A DNA stretch of 64,000 bases from assembly GCF_014195445.1 (NCBI RefSeq), contig NZ_JACIBT010000001.1, positions 434,001 through 498,000 of the forward strand, in the 5' to 3' direction. Shown here piece after piece: positions 17,919 to 28,749 of the stretch. Position 1 is the stretch's first letter; each line of letters begins with the position of its first letter. Source of the stretch: Garicola koreensis (GTDB lineage: Bacteria > Actinomycetota > Actinomycetes > Actinomycetales > Micrococcaceae). Under the pieces are notes generated by a model. That model was not told the DNA's origin. It made no database searches and was given only the letters and a program-made list of their open reading frames with translations. The translations under genes and the position numbers were made by a program.

Positions 17919-20918
17919 GTGCCTGAGACGTCTGCCCCCGTGATCGAATCTGTCGACGACTACTACCGCGCCGGGTCCGCGGAGGAGCCCGGTAAGAACG
18001 GTGCCGCCGCCGTCGGCCTGGCAGAGGCGGACCGCATCGTGGTCCAGGGCGCCCGCGAGCACAACCTGAAGAACGTCGGCGTCGAGCTGCCGCGCAATGC
18101 GTTCATCGTGTTCACCGGCCTCTCGGGGTCCGGGAAGTCCTCGCTGGCCTTCGACACCATCTTCGCCGAGGGCCAACGCCGGTACGTGGAGTCGCTCTCC
18201 GCCTACGCCCGCCAATTCTTGGGCCGGGTGGACAAGCCGGACATCGACTTCATCGAAGGACTCTCCCCAGCGGTCTCCATCGACCAGAAGTCCACCAGCC
18301 GCAACCCGCGCTCCACCGTGGGCACCGTCACGGAGATCCACGACTACCTGCGCCTGCTCTGGGCGCGCATCGGTGTGCCGCACTGCCCGCAGTGCGGTGA
18401 GGTGATCGACCGGCAGACCCCTCAGCAGATCGTCGACCAGGTCCTCGCCTTCCCGGAGAAGACCCGGTTCCAGGTGCTGGCCCCGGTGGTCCGTGACCGC
18501 AAGGGGGAGTTCAAGGACCTCTTCCGGGAGCTGGCCGGCTCAGGGTTCTCCCGCGCGCTGGTCGACGGCGAACTCATTCAGCTCAACGACCCGCCCACTC
18601 TGGAGAAGCAGTACAAGCACTCCATCGAAGTGGTCATCGACCGCCTGGTCATCCGCGAGGGCATCCAGCAGCGGCTCACCGACTCCGTGGAGACGGCGCT
18701 GAAGCAGGCCGATGGTCGGGTGCTCATCGACCTGGTCGACTTCGACGAGGCGGGCGAGCCCGCGAATCCCGACCGTGTGCCGGAGGGGCTGACCGGCCCC
18801 AAGTACCGCAGCTTCTCCGAGAACCTCGCCTGCCCCAATGAGCACCCGCTGCCCATTGACGAGATCGAACCGCGCACCTTCAGCTTCAACTCGCCCTTCG
18901 GCGCCTGCGAGGTCTGCTCCGGGATCGGATCGCGGCTGGAGGTCGATCCGGACCTGGTGGTCCCCGATGACACGCTCTCCCTCAACGAGGGCGCCATTGC
19001 TCCCTGGGCCATGGGGGTGGAGACGAAGAAATACTGGCTGCGGCTGATGAGCGGGCTCACCGAGGAGCTCGACTTCTCAATGACCACCCCGTGGAAGGAC
19101 CTGCCCGCCAAAGCCAAGAAGGCGCTTCTGCACGGGCGCAACTTCAAGGTCAAAGTCTCCTACCGCAACCGGTGGGGCCGCGAGCGCCGCTACACCAGCG
19201 GGTTCGAAGGTGTGCTCTCCCACATTGAGCACAAGCACTCAGAGGTCGAGTCGGACAACGCCCGCGACCGCTACGCACAGTACATGCGCCAGATCCCCTG
19301 CCCGGGGTGCGACGGTCAGCGGCTGAACCCGGCGGTGCTGTCCGTGCTGGTCAACGGCCGCTCCATCGCCGATGTGGCCCGGCTGTCCCTGGAGGACTGC
19401 GCAGCGTTCTTCGCCGCACTGCAGCTGAGCGGCCGTGATGCCAAGATCGCTGATCAGGTGCTGAAGGAGATCGACGCCCGGCTGCAGTTTTTGCTCGACG
19501 TCGGCCTGACCTACCTCACCCTGGAGCGGGCCGCGGGCACGCTCTCCGGCGGAGAGGCCCAGCGCATCCGGCTGGCCACCCAGATCGGCTCCGGACTGGT
19601 GGGGGTGCTCTACGTGCTCGACGAGCCCTCCATCGGACTGCACCAGCGAGACAACGCCCGGCTCATCAAGACCCTGACCCGGCTGCGGGATCTGGGCAAC
19701 ACGCTCATCGTCGTTGAGCACGATGAGGAGACCATCGCCAAGGCTGACTGGATCGTAGACATCGGGCCCGGGGCGGGGGAGCGCGGCGGACACATCGTCC
19801 ACTCCGGCTCCGTCGCGGGTCTGTACGAGAACCAGAACTCCATCACCGGCGACTACCTGGCCAACCGCAGAGTCATCGCCGTGCCGCAGCAGCGCCGCGC
19901 CGTCGACGCTGATCGCATGCTGCGCATCGTGGAGGCCGAGGAGAACAACTTAGACAACGTCAGCGTCGACGTCCCGCTGGGGGTGTTCCTCACCGTCACC
20001 GGGGTCTCGGGTTCGGGAAAGTCCACGCTGATCAACGAAATCATGGCCAAGGCCCTGGCGAATAAGCTCAACAACGCCCGCCAGGTGCCCGGCCGCCACC
20101 GCCGGATCGACGGCGTCGAAGATCACCTGGACAAAATCATCCAAGTCGACCAGAGCCCCATCGGCCGCACCCCACGGTCCAACCCGGCCACCTACACCGG
20201 GGTGTTCGACCACATTCGTAAGCTCTTCGCCTCCACCAACGAATCCAAGGCGCGCGGCTACCAGCCCGGACGGTTCAGCTTCAACATCAAGGGCGGACGC
20301 TGCGAAGCATGCACCGGCGACGGCACCCTGAAGATCGAAATGAACTTCCTGCCCGATGTCTACGTGCCCTGCGAGGTCTGCCAAGGGGATCGCTACAACC
20401 GCGAGACCCTGGAGATCCGCTACAAGGGCAAGAACATCGCCGAAGTGCTCAACATGCCCATCGAGCAGGCGGCAGACTTCTTCGCCGCCTTCGCACCCAT
20501 CGCCCGGCACCTGAACACCCTGGTCGAGGTCGGGCTGGGCTACGTGCGGCTCGGTCAGGCCGCCACCACGCTCTCCGGCGGTGAGGCGCAGCGGGTGAAG
20601 CTCGCCTCCGAGCTGCAGAAGCGCTCCAACGGCCGCTCCATCTACGTCTTGGACGAGCCGACCACCGGGCTGCACTTCGAAGACATCCGCAAGCTCCTGG
20701 CCGTGCTGCAGGGTCTGGTGGACAAGGGCAACACCGTGGTCACCATCGAACACAACCTGGATGTCATCAAGTCCTCCGACTGGCTGCTGGATCTGGGGCC
20801 CGAGGGCGGATCCGGCGGGGGACTGGTCGTCGCCCAGGGCACTCCCGAGCAGGTGGCCGCCGAGCACCAGAGCACCGGTTCGCACACCGGCCGGTTCCTG
20901 GCGCCGGCGCTCAGCTGA
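17919..20918 (+). CDS. uvrA: excinuclease ABC subunit A
   Basis: UvrA, about 999 residues, is the dimeric ABC-type ATPase that first recognises DNA lesions in nucleotide excision repair. Two nucleotide-binding domains are visible: [19 protein letters not shown] and [15 protein letters not shown], each with a TLSGGEAQR signature. Zinc sites appear as [17 protein letters not shown] and CEACTGDG...[10 protein letters not shown]. The GTG at 17919 is preferred over the further-upstream in-frame ATG. It lies 7 nt after the -10 element, and the protein then keeps only a 40-residue non-conserved N-terminal extension. It is divergent from the MBL operon. Confidence 0.97.
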   Translation: MPETSAPVIESVDDYYRAGSAEEPGKNGAAAVGLAEADRIVVQGAREHNLKNVGVELPRNAFIVFTGLSGSGKSSLAFDTIFAEGQRRYVESLSAYARQFLGRVDKPDIDFIEGLSPAVSIDQKSTSRNPRSTVGTVTEIHDYLRLLWARIGVPHCPQCGEVIDRQTPQQIVDQVLAFPEKTRFQVLAPVVRDRKGEFKDLFRELAGSGFSRALVDGELIQLNDPPTLEKQYKHSIEVVIDRLVIREGIQQRLTDSVETALKQADGRVLIDLVDFDEAGEPANPDRVPEGLTGPKYRSFSENLACPNEHPLPIDEIEPRTFSFNSPFGACEVCSGIGSRLEVDPDLVVPDDTLSLNEGAIAPWAMGVETKKYWLRLMSGLTEELDFSMTTPWKDLPAKAKKALLHGRNFKVKVSYRNRWGRERRYTSGFEGVLSHIEHKHSEVESDNARDRYAQYMRQIPCPGCDGQRLNPAVLSVLVNGRSIADVARLSLEDCAAFFAALQLSGRDAKIADQVLKEIDARLQFLLDVGLTYLTLERAAGTLSGGEAQRIRLATQIGSGLVGVLYVLDEPSIGLHQRDNARLIKTLTRLRDLGNTLIVVEHDEETIAKADWIVDIGPGAGERGGHIVHSGSVAGLYENQNSITGDYLANRRVIAVPQQRRAVDADRMLRIVEAEENNLDNVSVDVPLGVFLTVTGVSGSGKSTLINEIMAKALANKLNNARQVPGRHRRIDGVEDHLDKIIQVDQSPIGRTPRSNPATYTGVFDHIRKLFASTNESKARGYQPGRFSFNIKGGRCEACTGDGTLKIEMNFLPDVYVPCEVCQGDRYNRETLEIRYKGKNIAEVLNMPIEQAADFFAAFAPIARHLNTLVEVGLGYVRLGQAATTLSGGEAQRVKLASELQKRSNGRSIYVLDEPTTGLHFEDIRKLLAVLQGLVDKGNTVVTIEHNLDVIKSSDWLLDLGPEGGSGGGLVVAQGTPEQVAAEHQSTGSHTGRFLAPALS

Positions 20919-20949
20919 GGAATGTGCCGGAATTGTTAGACTCCACCAA

Positions 20950-21720
20950 GTGAGCACTGCACCGGGGACACCTGAGACCACCGCCGTCCTGGAAGGACGC
21001 ACCAAAGGCCAAGAGCGCATCCGCAGCGCCGGCGGATCACTGACGCGTCTGCTCTGCCGACCGGTGGTCACCGGACTCGAGAACGTGCCCGACGACGGCG
21101 GCTTCATCGTCGCCAGCAATCACTTAAGCTTCCTGGACTCCGTGCTGATCCAAGGGATCTTCCCCCGACCAGTGAGCTTCATCGCCAAAGCCGAGTACTT
21201 CACCCAACCCGGTCTGCGTGGCCGGGGCAAGAAGTTCTTCTTCGAATCCTTCGGCTCAGTGCCGGTGGACCGCACCAAACAGTCCGGTGCCGTGGAGGCG
21301 CTGTTCGACCTCACCACCATGATCAGAGCCGGCTACGGCATCGGCATCTACCCGGAGGGCACCCGCAGCCGTGACGGCAGGCTGTACCGGGGAAAGAACG
21401 GAGTCGGCTGGTTGGCCCTGGCCACCGGCGCCCCCGTCGTCCCCGTCGGGCTCATCGGCACCCAGCGGCTGCAGCCGCCGGGCCGGACCATGATCCGGCC
21501 GGCCAAGTTTCAGATGCACATCGGTGAGCCGCTGCAGTTCGAACACCTGGGGGAGAAGCACCCGCTGCCGGTGCGCCGGCAGGCCACCGGCCAGATCATG
21601 GACGCCATCGCCGAACTCTCCGGCCAGCAGCGGGTGCACGCCTACAACGCACCCCCCAGCGATCCAAGTCCGAGCGACCCAAGCACCCCACGCGACCCAA
21701 GCAGTGGAGCCGATGGCTGA
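20950..21720 (+). CDS. plsC: 1-acylglycerol-3-phosphate acyltransferase
   Basis: An acyltransferase of about 256 residues in the PlsC/AGPAT family, which acylates lysophosphatidic acid to phosphatidic acid at the inner membrane. The catalytic HX4D motif is SNHLSFLDSVLI (about residue 57) and the acceptor-phosphate motif is YPEGTRSRDG (about 137). The last 20 residues are Ser/Asp/Pro-rich (SDPSPSDPSTPRDPSS), encoded by a short degenerate tandem repeat. The GTG at 20950 is 7 nt after TAGACT (20937-20942), suggesting a leaderless mRNA. It overlaps uvrC by 8 nt, so the two are co-transcribed. Confidence 0.9.
   Translation: MSTAPGTPETTAVLEGRTKGQERIRSAGGSLTRLLCRPVVTGLENVPDDGGFIVASNHLSFLDSVLIQGIFPRPVSFIAKAEYFTQPGLRGRGKKFFFESFGSVPVDRTKQSGAVEALFDLTTMIRAGYGIGIYPEGTRSRDGRLYRGKNGVGWLALATGAPVVPVGLIGTQRLQPPGRTMIRPAKFQMHIGEPLQFEHLGEKHPLPVRRQATGQIMDAIAELSGQQRVHAYNAPPSDPSPSDPSTPRDPSSGADG
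21650..21711 (+). repeat. degenerate GACCCAAGC repeat at the plsC/uvrC junction
   Basis: Several copies of a GA(T/C)CCAAGC-like unit lie head to tail and encode the Ser/Asp/Pro tail of PlsC, just upstream of the uvrC start. This is a low-complexity tail with no other function apparent. Confidence 0.5.
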
Positions 21721-23632
21721 ACCGGCGTCGTACCGCCCCCAACCCGGCGAGATCCCCACCCATCCCGGGGTGTATCGGTTCCTGGACCCCCACGGTCGGG
21801 TCGTCTACGTGGGCAAGGCCAAGAGCCTGCGGTCCCGGCTGAACTCCTACTTCACCTCGGTGAAGCAGCTGCCGCCCAAAACCTTCGCCATGGTCCACGC
21901 CGCAGCCTCGGTGGAATGGACGGTGGTGGGTTCGGAGCTGGAGGCCATCCAGCTGGAGTACACCTGGATCAAGCAGCACACCCCGCGGTTCAACATCATG
22001 TACCGCGACGACAAGTCCTACCCGTACCTCGCGGTGACCATGAATGAGAAGGTCCCGCGGGTCCAAGTGATGCGCGGAGACAAGAAGCCCGGCGTCCGAT
22101 ACTTCGGTCCCTTCCACCCGGCCAAGGCCATCCGCGAAACCGTGGACACGATGCTGCGGGTCTTCCCCGTGCGCTCCTGCTCGGCCGGGGTCTATAAGCG
22201 TGCCGCCGCCTCCGGCAGGCCCTGTCTGCTGGGCTACATCGACAAATGCGCCGCCCCCTGCGTGGGGAACATCTCCGTGGAGGACCATCGCGAGCTCGCC
22301 GAGGAGTTCGTCGACGTCATGGCGGGCCGGCCCGGACCCCATATGCGCCGCATCGAAGGCCAGATGAAGCAGGCCGTCACCGAGCTGCGCTACGAGGACG
22401 CCGCCCGCCACCGCGACGAGCTGGAGGCGCTGCGCCGGGTGTTCGAACGCAACGCCGTGGTCCTGCCCGAAGCTACCGAAGCCGACATCTTCGCCTTCGC
22501 CCAGGACGAGCTGGAGGCCAGCGCCCAGGTCTTCCACGTGCGGCAGGGCCGGATCCGCGGTCAGCGCGGCTGGATCTCAGAGAAGGTCGAAGAGATCGAC
22601 GACGCCCGCCTCGCTGAGCAGCTGGTGCTGCAGATCTACGGCGATATGCCCGACGCCGAACGGATCCCCCGCGAAGTCCTGGTCCCTGCGCTGCCGGAGA
22701 ACCACGCCGAACTGACCGAATGGCTCTCAGAACGCCGCGGAGCACGGGTGAGCCTGCGGGTGCCGCGCCGCGGGGACAAGGCGGCGCTGCTGGGCACCGT
22801 GGCGGAGAACGCCGAACAGGCGCTGAAGCTGCACAAGGCACGGCGCTCCAGCGACATCACCACCCGTTCGGCCGCGCTGCGCGAGCTGCAGGGTGCCCTG
22901 GATCTCGCCGAGCCGCTGATGCGCATCGAATGCTTCGACGTCTCCCACACCTCCGGGACCAATGTGGTGGCCTCCATGGTGGTGCTTGAGGACGGTCTGC
23001 CCAAGAAGCGCGACTACCGCCGGTTCTCCATACGCGGTGACGTCGCCGTCGATGACACTGCTGCGATGCACGATGTGATCACCCGGCGCTTCAGCAGGTA
23101 CTTGAAGGAGATCGCCGAGCAGGGCCCGCTGGAGTCTGGTGAGATCTCCGAGGCTACCGGGCGCGATGAGCAGAAGTTCGCCTACCCGCCCAGCCTGGTC
23201 GTCGTCGACGGGGGTCAGCCCCAGGTCAACGCCGCCCGCTGGGCACTGGACGAACTGGGCCTGCAGGAGATGGCTGTGGTCGGCCTCGCCAAGCGGTTGG
23301 AAGAGGTCTGGCTGCCTCAGGACGATTTTCCGCTGGTGCTGCCGCGCACCTCCGAGGCACTCTTCATGCTGCAGCGGATTCGCGATGAGGCCCACCGGTT
23401 CGCCATCCAGCACCACCGTTCGGCACGGTCGAAGCAGATGACCGCCTCCGCCCTGGACGAGGTGGCAGGTCTGGGACCCAAGCGCCGGGCAGCGGTGGTG
23501 GCCCACTTCGGCTCGGTGGCGAACCTCACCAAAGCCACTGCGGAACAGGTCGCAGAGGTCCCCGGCATCGGGGCGCAGACCGCCCAGAGCATCCTGGAGC
23601 ACCTGCGGGGCAGCGGCCCGGAATCCGGCTGA
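21713..23632 (+). CDS. uvrC: excinuclease ABC subunit C
   Basis: UvrC, about 639 residues, makes the 3' and 5' incisions in nucleotide excision repair. The GIY-YIG nuclease is at the N terminus (HPGVYRFLDPHGRVVYVGKA). The UVR coiled coil that binds UvrB is near residue 215 (MKQAVTELRYEDAARHRD). The RNase H-like nuclease is in the C-terminal half (FDVSHTSGTNVVASMVV; VVDGGQPQVNAA), followed by tandem helix-hairpin-helix motifs (VAGLGPKRRAAVVAHFG; EVPGIGAQTAQSI). The ATG at 21713 has GTGGAG upstream. In-frame sequence before it is only a shadow of plsC. Confidence 0.97.
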   Translation: MAEPASYRPQPGEIPTHPGVYRFLDPHGRVVYVGKAKSLRSRLNSYFTSVKQLPPKTFAMVHAAASVEWTVVGSELEAIQLEYTWIKQHTPRFNIMYRDDKSYPYLAVTMNEKVPRVQVMRGDKKPGVRYFGPFHPAKAIRETVDTMLRVFPVRSCSAGVYKRAAASGRPCLLGYIDKCAAPCVGNISVEDHRELAEEFVDVMAGRPGPHMRRIEGQMKQAVTELRYEDAARHRDELEALRRVFERNAVVLPEATEADIFAFAQDELEASAQVFHVRQGRIRGQRGWISEKVEEIDDARLAEQLVLQIYGDMPDAERIPREVLVPALPENHAELTEWLSERRGARVSLRVPRRGDKAALLGTVAENAEQALKLHKARRSSDITTRSAALRELQGALDLAEPLMRIECFDVSHTSGTNVVASMVVLEDGLPKKRDYRRFSIRGDVAVDDTAAMHDVITRRFSRYLKEIAEQGPLESGEISEATGRDEQKFAYPPSLVVVDGGQPQVNAARWALDELGLQEMAVVGLAKRLEEVWLPQDDFPLVLPRTSEALFMLQRIRDEAHRFAIQHHRSARSKQMTASALDEVAGLGPKRRAAVVAHFGSVANLTKATAEQVAEVPGIGAQTAQSILEHLRGSGPESG

Positions 23633-23664
23633 CGGCGACCGCTCCACGGGGTAGAGTCGTGACC

Positions 23665-24642
23665 ATGAGCCACCAGTCCGCACACGGGGAGCACGACGCC
23701 GCCGCAGGCGCCGCACCGGCTGCGGCGAACCCCGCACAGCAGCCCGCGCAGCAGCCCAGTCTGGAATCGGTCAAGCCCCCGGAGAAGGAGCTGCTGATCA
23801 TCACCGGCATGTCCGGGGCCGGGCGCACCACCGCCTCCCACGCGCTGGAAGACATGGGCTGGTACGTGGTGGAGGGACTGCCGCCGGAGCTCATCGCCAC
23901 CATGATGGACCTGGTGGCGCGCAACCCCGGCTCCGTGGAGAAGATGGCCGTGGTCCTCGACGCGCGAAGCCGCGGACTCTACTCTTCGATGCAGGAGAGC
24001 CTCGCCCAGATCGCCGCAGCCGGCATCACCTACCGGGTGCTGTTCCTGGAGGCCTCCGACGAGCTGCTGGTGCGCCGGTTCGAACAGGGCCGGCGGCCCC
24101 ACCCGCTGCAGGGCTCCGGGCGCATACTGGACGGGCTGCGGGCCGAACGTGAGATGCTGGCCGCGGTCAAGGAGCAGGCCGACATCGTGCTGGACACCAC
24201 GGACTTGAACGTGCACACCCTGGCAAACTCCGTCAACGAGCTCTTCAACGACGACGGCCCCATCACTCTGCGACTGAACGTGATGAGCTTCGGCTTCAAG
24301 TACGGGGTGCCGGCCGATGCCAACTACTTGGCCGATGTGCGCTTCATCCCCAATCCGCACTGGGTGCCGGAACTTCGCGCGCTGACCGGCCAGGACGAGC
24401 AGGTCCGTGACTACGTCCTCGTGAACAAGGGCGCCGGTGAGTTCGTGGACCGCTATGTGGAGGCCCTGATGCCGGTGCTGGAGGGCTACCGTCAGGAGAA
24501 CAAGCACTACGCCACACTGGCGGTCGGCTGCACCGGCGGCAAGCATCGCTCCGTGGCGATCGGCGACGAACTGGCACGTCGTCTGGCGCAGCTGCCCAAC
24601 GTCACCGTGAACACCGTGCACCGCGACCTGGGCCGGGAGTAG
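23665..24642 (+). CDS. rapZ: RapZ-family nucleotide-binding protein
   Basis: RapZ/YvcJ family P-loop protein, about 325 residues. In E. coli RapZ controls glmS through small RNAs. In Gram-positives the family binds nucleotides and the exact role is open. The P-loop is IITGMSGAGRTTASHALED (about residue 45) and the conserved C-terminal block includes CTGGKHRSVAIGDELA. The first 40 residues are an Ala/Gln/Pro-rich extension. The ATG at 23665 is 7 nt after TAGAGT (23652-23657), fitting a leaderless transcript. It heads the conserved rapZ-yvcK-whiA block. Confidence 0.92.
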   Translation: MSHQSAHGEHDAAAGAAPAAANPAQQPAQQPSLESVKPPEKELLIITGMSGAGRTTASHALEDMGWYVVEGLPPELIATMMDLVARNPGSVEKMAVVLDARSRGLYSSMQESLAQIAAAGITYRVLFLEASDELLVRRFEQGRRPHPLQGSGRILDGLRAEREMLAAVKEQADIVLDTTDLNVHTLANSVNELFNDDGPITLRLNVMSFGFKYGVPADANYLADVRFIPNPHWVPELRALTGQDEQVRDYVLVNKGAGEFVDRYVEALMPVLEGYRQENKHYATLAVGCTGGKHRSVAIGDELARRLAQLPNVTVNTVHRDLGRE

Positions 24643-24653
24643 GGCCGACTGCC

Positions 24654-25682
24654 ATGAGTCAGCCCATCCCCGGGTCGCCGCCGCTGACCACCACCCAGAA
24701 CCTCCGGAACCTGCCCGGGGGTCCCTCGTTCCGCGTCTCCGCCCTCGGCGGGGGCCATGGGCTCAAAGCCACCCTCGCAGCGCTGCGCATCATCGCCGCC
24801 GAGCACCTGACGGCCGTGTGCACCGTAGCCGACGACGGCGGCTCCTCCGGCCGGCTGCGCCAGGACATGGACATCATCCCCCCAGGGGATCTGCGCATGG
24901 CGCTGACCGCGCTCTGCGACGACACCGACTGGGGCAGGACCTGGGCCGATGTGATGCAGCACCGGTTCACCTCCAAGGCCGGAGTGACCGGCAGCCTCGA
25001 TGGCCACGCCATGGGCAACCTGCTCATCGTCGCCCTGTGGGAGCTGCTGGGCGATCCCGTGGACGGGCTGCGCTGGGCCGGGGCGCTGCTCGGAGCCCGC
25101 GGACAGGTGCTGCCGATGTCTCGGACCCCGCTGACCATGTCCGGACTGGTCCAGCCTGAGCAGGCCGAGAAGCAGCAGGGGCGCATCTCATCGCAGGCGG
25201 AGCTGGCCCACGCCGGCAAGCTCGGACGGCTCACCGACGTCCAGATTCACCCGGCCGAAGCTGAAGCGTGCGCTGAGGCGGTCACCGCCATCGAGCTCAG
25301 CGACTGGATCGTGTTCGGCCCCGGCTCCTGGTACACCTCCGTGCTGCCGCACCTGCTGCTGGAGGATCTGCGCAGCGCCCTCAACGAGACCGAAGCCAAG
25401 CGCTGTGTGGTGATGAACCTCAATGCTGACACCGGCGAGACCCGCGGCATGAGCCCGGCGGAGCACCTGGATGTCATCGCCCACTACGCCCCGGGCCTGC
25501 GCATCGACGCCGTCGTTGCGGATCTGGGCAGCGTCAGCGAGGCGGAGCAGGAAGAGTTCGCCGCAGCGGCAGAGCGGCTGGGAGCGGAGATCACCTACGC
25601 CCGGGTCCGCAGCAAGGACCGGCCCGACGTCCACGACCCGCTGCGCCTGGCCATCGCATTCAACGAGGTGTTCCATGGGTGA
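24654..25682 (+). CDS. yvcK: gluconeogenesis factor YvcK family protein
   Basis: YvcK/CofD-like protein, 342 residues. Family members bind UDP-GlcNAc-type nucleotide sugars and are needed for normal cell shape and growth on gluconeogenic carbon. They are phosphorylated by PknB-like kinases in some species. The glycine-rich ALGGGHGLKATLAALR is near residue 32. ADDGGSSGRLR and the PPGDLRMAL region follow, and GPGSWYTSVLPHLL lies near residue 222. It begins 11 nt after rapZ, so it is in the same operon. Confidence 0.92.
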   Translation: MSQPIPGSPPLTTTQNLRNLPGGPSFRVSALGGGHGLKATLAALRIIAAEHLTAVCTVADDGGSSGRLRQDMDIIPPGDLRMALTALCDDTDWGRTWADVMQHRFTSKAGVTGSLDGHAMGNLLIVALWELLGDPVDGLRWAGALLGARGQVLPMSRTPLTMSGLVQPEQAEKQQGRISSQAELAHAGKLGRLTDVQIHPAEAEACAEAVTAIELSDWIVFGPGSWYTSVLPHLLLEDLRSALNETEAKRCVVMNLNADTGETRGMSPAEHLDVIAHYAPGLRIDAVVADLGSVSEAEQEEFAAAAERLGAEITYARVRSKDRPDVHDPLRLAIAFNEVFHG

Positions 25683-25803
25683 GCGCCGTTCACCGGAGCT
25701 GATGAGGCAGTTTGCCTGACTCAGACGAAACTTCAGTACGATGGCCCTCGCTGAGAAGGCCACCGACCACCACGACGACGACACCTGCAAGGACCCGATA
25801 GCT

Positions 25804-26784
25804 ATGGCGCTGACCGAGTCGGTCAAGGACGAACTCTCCAGAGTCGAGGTTTCCACCACCTCCGAGCGCAAGGCCGAGGTCTCGGCGATGCTGCGCTTCG
25901 CCAGCGGCCTGCACGTGGTCTCCCGACGAATCGTCATCGAGGCCGAACTCGACCACGCGGTCACTGCACGCCGGCTGCGCGCCCACCTGGGGGAGATCTA
26001 TGGGCACAGCTGCGAGATCATCGTCGTCTCCGGAAACGGGCTGAAGCGCGGGGCCCGCTACGTGGTGCGGGTCGTGCGGGAGGCCGATGCGCTGGCACGC
26101 CAGACCGGTCTGGTCGACGCGCGCGGCCGGCCCGTTCGGGGCCTGCCCGCCGTCATCGTCAACGGTTCGGCCGCAGATGCCGTCGCCGTGTGGCGCGGAG
26201 CCTTCCTCTCCCACGGGTCCCTGACGGAACCCGGCCGGTCCTGCTCCCTGGAAGTCACCTGCCCCGGCCCGGAAGCCGCCCTGGCGCTGGTCGGCGCTGC
26301 CCGCCGGCTGGGAATCACTGCCAAGGCCCGCGAAGTGCGCAGCGCAGATCGTGTGGTGATCCGCGACGCCGACTCCATCGCCCAGCTGCTCACCCACATG
26401 GGAGCCCGCAGGACCCTGGGGGTATGGCAGCAGCGGCGTCAGCGGCGCGAGCACCGTGCATCAGCCAACCGGCTGGCCAACTTCGACGACGCCAACCTGC
26501 GCCGCTCCGCACAGGCCGCTGTGGCCGCCGGGGCCCGGGTGGAGCGGGCCCTGGAGATCCTCGGCGAAGACGTGCCCGAACACCTGGAGTACGCGGGCCG
26601 GCTGCGCCTGCAGCATAAGCACGCCTCCCTCGATGAGCTCGGCCGCCTCGCTGATCCGCCCATGACTAAGGACGCCATCGCAGGACGGATCCGCAGGCTG
26701 CTGGCAATGGCCGATAAGCGCGCCGGGGATCAGGGCGTCGCCGGCACCGAGAAGAACGTCACCGAGGAGATGCTGGACAGCTGA
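25804..26784 (+). CDS. whiA: WhiA DNA-binding regulator
   Basis: WhiA, about 326 residues, combines a degenerate LAGLIDADG homing-endonuclease fold with a C-terminal helix-turn-helix. In Streptomyces it acts with WhiB in sporulation septation, and it is broadly conserved in Gram-positives. The N terminus [16 protein letters not shown] matches family starts. The helix-turn-helix is near [21 protein letters not shown]. The ATG at 25804 has AAGGA about 10 nt upstream. An ATG 21 codons earlier overlaps a promoter-like TACGAT (25737-25742), so it is disfavoured. The usual length of the family also supports the later start. Confidence 0.93.
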   Translation: MALTESVKDELSRVEVSTTSERKAEVSAMLRFASGLHVVSRRIVIEAELDHAVTARRLRAHLGEIYGHSCEIIVVSGNGLKRGARYVVRVVREADALARQTGLVDARGRPVRGLPAVIVNGSAADAVAVWRGAFLSHGSLTEPGRSCSLEVTCPGPEAALALVGAARRLGITAKAREVRSADRVVIRDADSIAQLLTHMGARRTLGVWQQRRQRREHRASANRLANFDDANLRRSAQAAVAAGARVERALEILGEDVPEHLEYAGRLRLQHKHASLDELGRLADPPMTKDAIAGRIRRLLAMADKRAGDQGVAGTEKNVTEEMLDS

Positions 26785-26909
26785 GGGTTCCACCAGTGGT
26801 GAAATCGGCACGTCACAGTGCTTCACCCCCTTTCAGGTCTGCGCGCAGGTGCATAGGATTGAAGCCAGCGAGGCGCTGACCTCGACAAAACCGTCATTAG
26901 GAGGAACGC

Positions 26910-27533
26910 ATGGCTGAATACACCCTTCCTGAGCTTGACTACGACTATGGCGCCCTGGAGCCGCACATCTCCGGACGCATCATGGAACTGCACCACTCCA
27001 AGCACCACAACACCTATGTGGGCGGGGCGAACACCGCCCTGGAGAAGCTGGCCGAGGCCCGGGAGAAGGAGGACTACTCCACCACTCCGAAGCTGCTGAA
27101 GGATCTGCAGTTCAACCTGGGTGGCCACACCAACCACTCCATTTTCTGGAAGAACATGACCCCCAACGGCCAGGGCCGCCCCGAGGGTGAGCTGGCAGCT
27201 GCCATCGACGAGTACTTCGGCGGTTTCGAGAAGTTCCGCGACCAGTTCACCCAGGCTGCGCTGACCATTCAGGGCTCCGGCTGGGCCATCCTGGCCTACG
27301 AGCCCATCGGCGGAAACCTGGTGATCGAGCAGTTCTACGATCAGCAGAACGGTGTGCCGGTGGCCACTACTCCGCTGCTCATGCTGGACATGTGGGAGCA
27401 CGCCTTCTACCTGGACTACCAGAACGTGAAGCCCGACTACGTGAAGGCGTTCTGGAACGTCGTCAACTGGGACGACGTCGCCTCGCGACTGGCCGCCGCC
27501 CGTGCAGGCGCCGCGAAGCTGGTCACCCCCTGA
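26910..27533 (+). CDS. sodA: superoxide dismutase, Mn/Fe type
   Basis: Mn/Fe superoxide dismutase, 207 residues, converts superoxide to hydrogen peroxide and oxygen. The metal ligands are visible: the first His of [10 protein letters not shown] (His28), the His of [10 protein letters not shown], and the Asp and His of [13 protein letters not shown]. The residues GSGW and the Gln-bearing NGQG region fit a tetrameric Mn-type enzyme, although metal choice cannot be fixed from sequence. It has a perfect AGGAGG ribosome site and a -10-like TAGGAT at 26854-26859. Confidence 0.97.
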   Translation: MAEYTLPELDYDYGALEPHISGRIMELHHSKHHNTYVGGANTALEKLAEAREKEDYSTTPKLLKDLQFNLGGHTNHSIFWKNMTPNGQGRPEGELAAAIDEYFGGFEKFRDQFTQAALTIQGSGWAILAYEPIGGNLVIEQFYDQQNGVPVATTPLLMLDMWEHAFYLDYQNVKPDYVKAFWNVVNWDDVASRLAAARAGAAKLVTP

Positions 27534-27741
27534 TACACCAGTATGGTGCACCTCACAGGATTTAGTGCGACTGTGAGACAATAGTCAGAGACAATTGAAC
27601 ACGTTCTGCAGATCACCTGAGGACAACGACGTTATTGGGGGTCGGCGGGCTGAAGCCTATTCAGTCTGCCGGTCCCCAACGCGTGTCTGAGGGCAGTTAT
27701 CCCCTCAACTGCAGCCGGAGACGGAAGGAAGCCCCCACACT
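27534..27741. other. sodA-gap intergenic region
   Basis: No gene is seen in these 208 bases. A small hairpin (CACCA-GTA-TGGTG) follows sodA, and AT-richer sequence around 27560-27600 probably holds the gap promoter, but no clear -35/-10 pair was found. The leader to gap would exceed 120 nt. Confidence 0.4.
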
Positions 27742-28749
27742 ATGGCGACGAAGATCGCAATCAACGGTTTCGGACGGATCGGACGCAACGTCCTGCGCGT
27801 CCTGGAGGACCAGGGTCAGGACCTTGAGCTCGTGGCCGTCAACGACCTCACAGATCCGCAATCGCTGGTGAATCTGACCAAGTACGACTCGGTGCTGGGC
27901 CGTTTTCCCCAAGAGGTGACACTGCAGGATGATCATCTGGTCGCCGGGGACCGCCGCATCAGGCTGCTCTCCGACCGGGACCCGGCCAACCTGCCCTGGG
28001 GTGAGCTGGGCGTCGATATCGTCATCGAGGCGACCGGAATCTTCACCACCAAGGCCTCGGCCTCCAAACACTTGGACGCCGGAGCGAAGAAGGTCCTCAT
28101 CTCGGCTCCGTCCAAGGACTCCGACGCCACCCTGATTTTGGGCATCAACGAAGACACCTACGACGCCCAGCGGCACACGGTGGTCTCCAACGCCTCCTGC
28201 ACCACCAACTGCCTGGCGCCGCTGGTGAAGGTGCTCAACGACGAGTTCGGCATCGTTGAGGGCCTGATGACCACCATCCACTCCTACACCGGAGACCAGC
28301 GTCTGCACGACGCCCCACACTCGGATGCTCGCCGCGCCCGTGCTGCGGGGGTGAACATGGTCCCGACCTCCACCGGGGCTGCGGCAGCCATCGGCGAGGT
28401 CATCCCCGAGGTGGACGGCAAACTCGACGGCTTCGCAGTTCGGGTCCCCACCATCACCGGCTCAGGAACCGACCTGACGGTGACCATCGACAAGAACGGG
28501 GTCACCTCCGAGGACGTCAACGCCGCCTTCAAAAAGGCGTCCGAAGGCTCCTTGGCCGGTGCTCTGGCCTACAACGAGGACCCGATCGTCTCCACCGACA
28601 TCATCGGTGACCCCCACGCCTCGATCTTCGACGCTCCGCTGACCAAAGTCATCGGCAACACGGTCAAGGTCTTCTCCTGGTACGACAACGAATACGGCTA
28701 CACCTCCCGCCTGGTCGAAATGGCACACTACATCGGACAGCGGCTCTGA
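27742..28749 (+). CDS. gap: glyceraldehyde-3-phosphate dehydrogenase, type I
   Basis: NAD-dependent glyceraldehyde-3-phosphate dehydrogenase, 335 residues, makes 1,3-bisphosphoglycerate in glycolysis. The Rossmann start is KIAINGFGRIGRNVLR and the catalytic Cys lies in SNASCTTNCLAPLVK. The conserved WYDNEYGYTSR is near the end. A GGAAGGAAG ribosome site precedes the ATG. It is the first gene of the gap-pgk-tpiA-secG row, but a 280-nt gap before pgk suggests a separate promoter for pgk. Confidence 0.98.
   Translation: MATKIAINGFGRIGRNVLRVLEDQGQDLELVAVNDLTDPQSLVNLTKYDSVLGRFPQEVTLQDDHLVAGDRRIRLLSDRDPANLPWGELGVDIVIEATGIFTTKASASKHLDAGAKKVLISAPSKDSDATLILGINEDTYDAQRHTVVSNASCTTNCLAPLVKVLNDEFGIVEGLMTTIHSYTGDQRLHDAPHSDARRARAAGVNMVPTSTGAAAAIGEVIPEVDGKLDGFAVRVPTITGSGTDLTVTIDKNGVTSEDVNAAFKKASEGSLAGALAYNEDPIVSTDIIGDPHASIFDAPLTKVIGNTVKVFSWYDNEYGYTSRLVEMAHYIGQRL

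Noticed and set aside
19950-21119. Long open frame antisense to uvrA and plsC
   Set aside because: It has no family features, no start signal and opposes two certain genes.
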